DNA of 8,135 bases from Parcubacteria group bacterium. GTDB taxonomy: Bacteria; Patescibacteriota; Minisyncoccia; UBA6257. A model generated the notes under the pieces. The model had not been told where the DNA came from. It ran no database searches and saw nothing but the letters and a program-made list of their open reading frames with translations. The translations under genes and the position numbers were made by a program. The DNA lies in NCBI GenBank assembly GCA_012798235.1, contig JAAZNP010000009.1:1-8135 (forward strand). The letters run 5' to 3'. This document shows positions 5,668 to 8,135 of this stretch, piece by piece (positions within the stretch are counted from its first letter, which is position 1; every line of letters starts with the position of its first letter).

Positions 5668-5919
5668 ATGAAACGCAAAACCGATGAAGAGGTGATTGTG
5701 ATGAAGAAAAATCTGTATAAGGCTACGGTTTTAAATTTTATTCCTTATGGTGGGAAAGTAAAAATCTACTGGATTCATGCTCATTCTGAAGATGAAGCTA
5801 CATTGCTGGTGGCTAAAAAATTTAATAAGGAATTTCACTTTGATCCCCAGAAAAACTATGTAGATATGAAAATTAAAAAAATAAAAGACAAGGAGGCGAA
5901 AGAAAATGAAAATGAATAA
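5668..5919 (+). CDS. Hypothetical small protein with IPYG motif (83 aa)
   Basis: Family not recognised. The 83-aa basic protein has a compact core (about 14-68) that looks like beta-beta-alpha-beta: YKATVLNFIPYGGKVKIYWIHA, then a helix (SEDEATLLVAKKF, 40-52), then a strand (NYVDMKIKKI). It ends in a Lys/Glu/Asn-rich tail (KDKEAKENENE). There is no signal or membrane segment, so it is probably cytoplasmic. The IPYG motif (25-28) recurs near the N-terminus of the next protein. The start at 5668 is preferred for its near-perfect SD, although the ATG at 5701 (MKKNLYKA) also has an SD and would remove 11 polar residues. The last 14 nt overlap the next gene, and the charged tail encodes that gene's SD. 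The two genes are very likely co-expressed from the promoter at 5585-5613. Confidence 0.85.
   Translation: MKRKTDEEVIVMKKNLYKATVLNFIPYGGKVKIYWIHAHSEDEATLLVAKKFNKEFHFDPQKNYVDMKIKKIKDKEAKENENE
5890..5896 (+). promoter_or_regulatory. Shine-Dalgarno site for the 259-aa gene, inside the 83-aa gene
   Basis: AAGGAGG lies 9 nt before the ATG at 5906 and 15 nt before the next in-frame ATG at 5912, so 5906 is the better start. It sits in the Lys/Glu-rich tail codons of the upstream gene, which allows independent as well as coupled initiation. Confidence 0.8.
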
Positions 5920-6685
5920 GCCGGAAGCTTTTGTACAGGCCATTCCTTACGGAAGGTCTTTGCGTACTGTGAAAATGAAAGTAGATACTAAAGGAGAAGT
6001 AGTCATTATTGGAAAAGAAAAAACTTGGCGCGTGAAAGATATTGATGCTGCTATCAGACAACAGTTATTTCATGTGATATTTCATTATGAGGATTTTATA
6101 ATGTTTTCCCCTATTAAAAATCAATATCCTGGAAAAATTTCTAAATTACGAAACACTTTAGACAAAATTAATTCGATGATCAAAACAACTGGAGATATCA
6201 AAATTGTGTCTTTGGCTTCCCAATTTGATAAATTAAAGGAACAATTAAATAGTGTCGCAGCTTCAATAACAGCTCAAGAAGTGAAAAGCAAAGAGATAGT
6301 CGCTGGCGTATTGTGGAGAGCGCAAAAATTAATAGAAGAAAAACAAAGATGTGTGCGTCTTATAATGTATTGTTTCGAGACCTTATGCTCTCTCTATAAC
6401 ACATTAGAGTCTAAAGATACAAAGAAAATAAAATGGAACGTAGTCTTTGATTCCTTAAAGAAAATTCAAACTGTTCATGTTAATCCTTATAGAGAAAGAA
6501 CAAGATCTAGGGAAATTAAATTTTTGCAATATAATTTGTTTCCTCTGGTGGAAACTAATTTAGATACAGCTAAAACAAAGATTCAACAGGCCATTTTTAA
6601 ATTAATTCCAATCTATCCCTTAGATATAGAATTTAAACTAGGGGATAAAACATATAGAATAAAAAATGGACAAATATCAGGGTAG
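5906..6685 (+). CDS. Hypothetical mostly helical protein with C-terminal hairpin motif (259 aa)
   Basis: Family not recognised. The N-terminal part (about 8-45) looks beta-rich, with IPYG at 13-16, basic strands (RTVKMKV) and GEVVIIGKEKTWRV. Residues about 46-235 are largely helical, with heptad-like stretches at 77-93 (KISKLRNTLDKINSMIK), 105-125 and 129-170. Two cysteines (156, 161) lie in the helix MYCFETLCSLYNTL. The last 19 residues (IEFKLGDKTYRIKNGQISG) look like a beta-hairpin and match a unit found twice in the 90-aa protein encoded downstream. No signal peptide or membrane segment is seen. It overlaps the 83-aa gene by 14 nt, and its TAG stop lies in the left arm of a strong terminator, so it ends a two-gene operon. 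A structural, scaffold or regulatory partner of the 83-aa protein is only a guess. Confidence 0.88.
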   Translation: MKMNKPEAFVQAIPYGRSLRTVKMKVDTKGEVVIIGKEKTWRVKDIDAAIRQQLFHVIFHYEDFIMFSPIKNQYPGKISKLRNTLDKINSMIKTTGDIKIVSLASQFDKLKEQLNSVAASITAQEVKSKEIVAGVLWRAQKLIEEKQRCVRLIMYCFETLCSLYNTLESKDTKKIKWNVVFDSLKKIQTVHVNPYRERTRSREIKFLQYNLFPLVETNLDTAKTKIQQAIFKLIPIYPLDIEFKLGDKTYRIKNGQISG

Positions 6686-6707
6686 GGGATAAACCCCTAC
6701 CTTTTTT
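6681..6707 (+). terminator. Strong intrinsic terminator after the 259-aa gene
   Basis: GGTAGGGG (6681-6688) pairs perfectly with CCCCTACC (6694-6701) around an ATAAA loop and is followed by six T residues (6702-6707). The stop codon of the 259-aa gene (6683-6685) is inside the left arm. This is a textbook rho-independent terminator. Confidence 0.93.
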
Positions 6708-6713
6708 ATTATC

Positions 6714-6742
6714 TTGATTTGTTAAATTGTTTATAGTATAAT
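6714..6742 (+). promoter_or_regulatory. Promoter for the 90-aa gene
   Basis: TTGATT (6714-6719, 4/6) is separated by 17 nt from a perfect TATAAT (6737-6742). The predicted start near 6749 gives a leader of about 27 nt before the ATG at 6776, and that leader has no SD. It begins 7 bp after the preceding terminator's T-tract. Confidence 0.75.
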
Positions 6743-6775
6743 AAAAGTAATAAGTAAAATTTAATATCTAATATT

Positions 6776-7048
6776 ATGATAGAATTTTATAAAAAAGATG
6801 ACCAAATATTTAAAGTAGATGATGCGGGTATTGTTAAAGGCGAGGTTAACAAAGAAGACATACCAGAAGGAGCAAAAATAATTGAAAAGCCACAAGAGGA
6901 AGATGATAAAATACCGACAGAAGAGGGCGCTTTGTTTAAACACAAAGAAACAATTTTTATAATCAAAAACGGCACAGTAGTTAGGGCAACCGAAAAAGAA
7001 ATACAAAAATATTACGAACAATCGCAAAAAAATTTAGAAAAAGATTAA
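6776..7048 (+). CDS. Hypothetical acidic protein with two hairpin-like repeats (90 aa)
   Basis: Family not recognised. The 90-aa protein shows an internal duplication. Unit 1 (about 3-24, EFYKKDDQIFKV then GIVKGEV) and unit 2 (about 53-72, LFKHKETIFIIKNGTVVRA) share the pattern aromatic-K, four or five polar residues, I-F-x-(I/V), a turn, then G-x-V. They are joined by a Pro/Glu/Asp-rich linker (about 37-51), and a charged helix follows (73-90). The same unit ends the 259-aa protein, which suggests a shared binding or oligomerisation role (inferred). There is no signal or membrane segment. The gene stands alone between two terminators with its own promoter. Unlike its neighbours it lacks an SD. 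The ATG at 6776 is chosen because it lies about 27 nt from the predicted transcription start and includes the whole first repeat. Confidence 0.83.
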   Translation: MIEFYKKDDQIFKVDDAGIVKGEVNKEDIPEGAKIIEKPQEEDDKIPTEEGALFKHKETIFIIKNGTVVRATEKEIQKYYEQSQKNLEKD

Positions 7049-7070
7049 AAGAAAGCATCTAGTGATTATT

Positions 7071-7097
7071 AAAAATAGGGGTATGCCCCTATTTTTT
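7071..7097 (+). terminator. Intrinsic terminator after the 90-aa gene
   Basis: AAAAATAGGGG (7071-7081) pairs with CCCCTATTTTT (7086-7096) around a TATG loop, ending in a T-tract (7092-7097). The A-tract and T-tract symmetry could also let it work leftward, but no leftward gene is present. Its TAGGGG/CCCCTA core is the same as in the terminator at 6681-6707. Confidence 0.9.
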
Positions 7098-7113
7098 GTT
7101 TTCTCCGTTGCTA

Positions 7114-7142
7114 TTGACAAATACATTATTATATTTTATTAT
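7114..7142 (+). promoter_or_regulatory. Promoter for the four-cysteine/DUF218 gene pair
   Basis: A perfect TTGACA (7114-7119), a 17-nt spacer and TATTAT (7137-7142, 5/6). The predicted start near 7149 gives a leader of about 31 nt. The octamer ATTGACAA at the -35 (7113-7120) recurs exactly in the leader (7157-7164), next to the SD. Confidence 0.78.
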
Positions 7143-7165
7143 AAAGAAAATAGTACATTGACAAG

Positions 7166-7175
7166 AAAGGAGGTG
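7166..7175 (+). promoter_or_regulatory. Strong Shine-Dalgarno site for the 156-aa gene
   Basis: AAAGGAGGTG with 6 nt between GGAGG and the ATG at 7180. This fixes the start codon of the four-cysteine protein. Confidence 0.88.
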
Positions 7176-7179
7176 CGAG

Positions 7180-7650
7180 ATGAAAATTAATGCTAAATAT
7201 TTAAAGGGGACCATTGAACAAATAGAAACAGTTATAGAATCCAAGCATAACATTTTGATTATTGGACATGATTTAGAACTGAATACCAAATTATTTAAAA
7301 TTAAACGTAATCTTTTGCCAGCAAAATTGAGAGAACAACTTAAATGTTATCGATGCCATGCTGTGATGCCTCATAAATTTATGGTTCTTATAGGATTAGA
7401 CATAATTATGCAAGACATAGAGCTTGATAATATTATAAAAATTGTAAATGTTACTAATCCAGAAATTGAAATACGAGACGAGATTCAGGCCTTAAATATA
7501 CCGCTAGCGGAGGTGGGTTGGTTTTACCCATTTCAAGCGTTGAGTTTAAATATTAAACTTCAAGATAAAATTTTGAGATGTTCTTGCGGGACAAAAAATG
7601 ATTTTAGTTTTATTTATTTGAAAAAAAGAGGAGGCGAGGAATGGAAATGA
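7180..7650 (+). CDS. Hypothetical four-cysteine protein, possible zinc-binding (156 aa)
   Basis: Family not recognised. In this 156-aa protein, Cys56 and Cys59 (KCYRCHAV) and Cys134 and Cys136 (RCSCGTKN) form two pairs that could make one zinc site. The pairs are separated by about 75 residues of mixed alpha/beta sequence, including VLIGLDIIMQDIELD (69-83) and VGWFYPFQALSLNI (112-125). The N-terminal part is a helix (TIEQIETVIES) and then a strand (HNILIIGHD). CxxC plus CxCG resembles zinc-ribbon-like knuckles, but the long insertion is unusual. No signal or membrane segment is seen. The stop overlaps the DUF218 gene by 10 nt, so the two are co-transcribed, and its product may act on or with that enzyme-like protein. 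This pairing is the main functional clue. Confidence 0.86.
   Translation: MKINAKYLKGTIEQIETVIESKHNILIIGHDLELNTKLFKIKRNLLPAKLREQLKCYRCHAVMPHKFMVLIGLDIIMQDIELDNIIKIVNVTNPEIEIRDEIQALNIPLAEVGWFYPFQALSLNIKLQDKILRCSCGTKNDFSFIYLKKRGGEEWK
7628..7634 (+). promoter_or_regulatory. Shine-Dalgarno site for the DUF218 gene, inside the 156-aa gene
   Basis: GAGGAGG lies 6 nt before the ATG at 7641 and 12 nt before the in-frame ATG at 7647, which favours 7641. It encodes part of the tail (KRGGEE) of the upstream protein. Confidence 0.8.
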
Positions 7651-8135
7651 TTATTGAAGCCAAGGCGAAAGAAGAGACATTTCGTCCCGATGCCATTATT
7701 GTAATAGGCGCTGGATTACTGAAAGACGGCACTAATATCATTCCTAGCATTCAAACTAAAAACAACATTGAAAAAGCTGTTCAATTGATTATTGATTATA
7801 ATAAATTGAATCACGATGCTATGCCCATACCATTAGTATTTTCTGGAGGATATACAATAAACGGGAAAGAAGAAGCTATTGTTATGCAAGAGTATTTTTT
7901 TAAAAATTTTGGAATGTTTACCGAGAGAAATATTTGGTTAGAGTTTCAAAGTAAAAATAGCTATGAAAATATAGCTTTTTGTTTAAACTTAATCAGGAAA
8001 GAGAATTGGAAACAAGTTATTATTATTGATCAACCAATGCATTTATTGCAACTAAGATTGCTTAGTAATAAGGAATTAAGAATAAGAGAGTTGAAAACTT
8101 CTTTATATTTTATTGGAGCAGAACCTGCTTGGGGA
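7641..8135 (+). CDS. YdcF/ElyC/SanA-type DUF218 protein, C-terminus cut by window edge
   Basis: I translated 165 codons from the ATG at 7641 to the window end, open throughout. The protein fits the DUF218 family (YdcF, ElyC, SanA), a Rossmann-like fold of poorly known function. YdcF of E. coli is reported to bind S-adenosylmethionine, and ElyC/SanA affect the envelope. Motifs seen are DAIIVIGAGLLKDG (17-30), LVFSGGYTINGKEEAIVMQEYF (65-86, with SGG and EA), IWLEFQSKNSYENIAF (98-113, with the Glu and Ser-x-x-Tyr-Glu-Asn pattern) and VIIIDQPMHLLQLRLL (126-141, with the conserved His134 and Arg139). There is no N-terminal membrane segment, which points to a soluble YdcF-like form rather than ElyC/SanA. 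It overlaps the four-cysteine gene by 10 nt and has its own SD. Confidence 0.85.
   Translation, partial: MEMIIEAKAKEETFRPDAIIVIGAGLLKDGTNIIPSIQTKNNIEKAVQLIIDYNKLNHDAMPIPLVFSGGYTINGKEEAIVMQEYFFKNFGMFTERNIWLEFQSKNSYENIAFCLNLIRKENWKQVIIIDQPMHLLQLRLLSNKELRIRELKTSLYFIGAEPAWG

Noticed and set aside
6761..7027. Hydrophobic, Phe/Tyr-rich open frame antisense to the 90-aa gene
   Set aside because: It arises from reading Lys/Glu-rich codons on the opposite strand. It has no SD or promoter, while the plus-strand gene has a promoter and terminator.
1..8135. tRNA, rRNA or riboswitch in the gaps
   Set aside because: All gaps are under 140 bases. None shows a cloverleaf, conserved rRNA sequence or a known riboswitch core by eye.

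Overview
This window looks like chromosomal DNA from a small-genome bacterium, most likely of the Candidate Phyla Radiation (Patescibacteria), with Parcubacteria as the best guess. The evidence is AT-rich sequence (about one third G+C by eye), tightly packed genes with 4-nt ATGA overlaps, and domain types that recur in those genomes. These are a polymerase-X N-terminal domain fused to an unclassified module, a membrane-anchored two-cysteine Ada-like domain, and a stand-alone RecB-family nuclease with an Fe-S cysteine set. TGA is used as a stop, so the code is not the TGA=Gly code of Gracilibacteria/SR1. As I recall, some CPR lineages (Microgenomates among them) lack ribosomal protein L9; its presence here would argue against those. 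The taxonomic call is inference.

Left part (1-5528), housekeeping genes. A leftward run encodes an RNA 2',3'-cyclic phosphodiesterase (thpR), a helix-hairpin-helix/PolX-N protein and peptide deformylase (def, cut by the window edge). A divergent rightward pair encodes a membrane-anchored S41 C-terminal processing peptidase and ribosomal protein L9 (rplI). It converges on, and overlaps by 14 bp, leftward rpmA (L27). A 53-bp double-hairpin repeat lies between rpmA and a rightward gene for a small membrane-anchored protein. After a GC-rich hairpin comes a leftward PD-(D/E)XK nuclease. Genes here generally lack Shine-Dalgarno (SD) sequences. They appear to rely on stop-start overlaps, and the S41 gene is predicted to be leaderless.

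Right part (5529-8135), an unrecognised block. Three short rightward units each have a near-consensus sigma70-type promoter with a 17-nt spacer: an 83-aa plus 259-aa gene pair ending in a strong terminator, a single gene for an acidic 90-aa protein ending in a second terminator, and a four-cysteine 156-aa protein overlapping a DUF218/YdcF-family gene cut by the right edge. Four of these five genes have strong AGGAGG-type SD sites, unlike the left part. The 259-aa protein ends in a roughly 20-residue beta-hairpin-like motif that seems to occur twice in the 90-aa protein. The 83-aa and 259-aa proteins share an IPYG motif near their N-termini. These links suggest related functions, but no known system is recognised. 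The block is the best candidate for something undescribed.

No tRNA, rRNA, CRISPR array, insertion sequence or riboswitch was recognised. No gene-free stretch exceeds 300 bases; the longest, 5529-5667, holds a divergent promoter pair.
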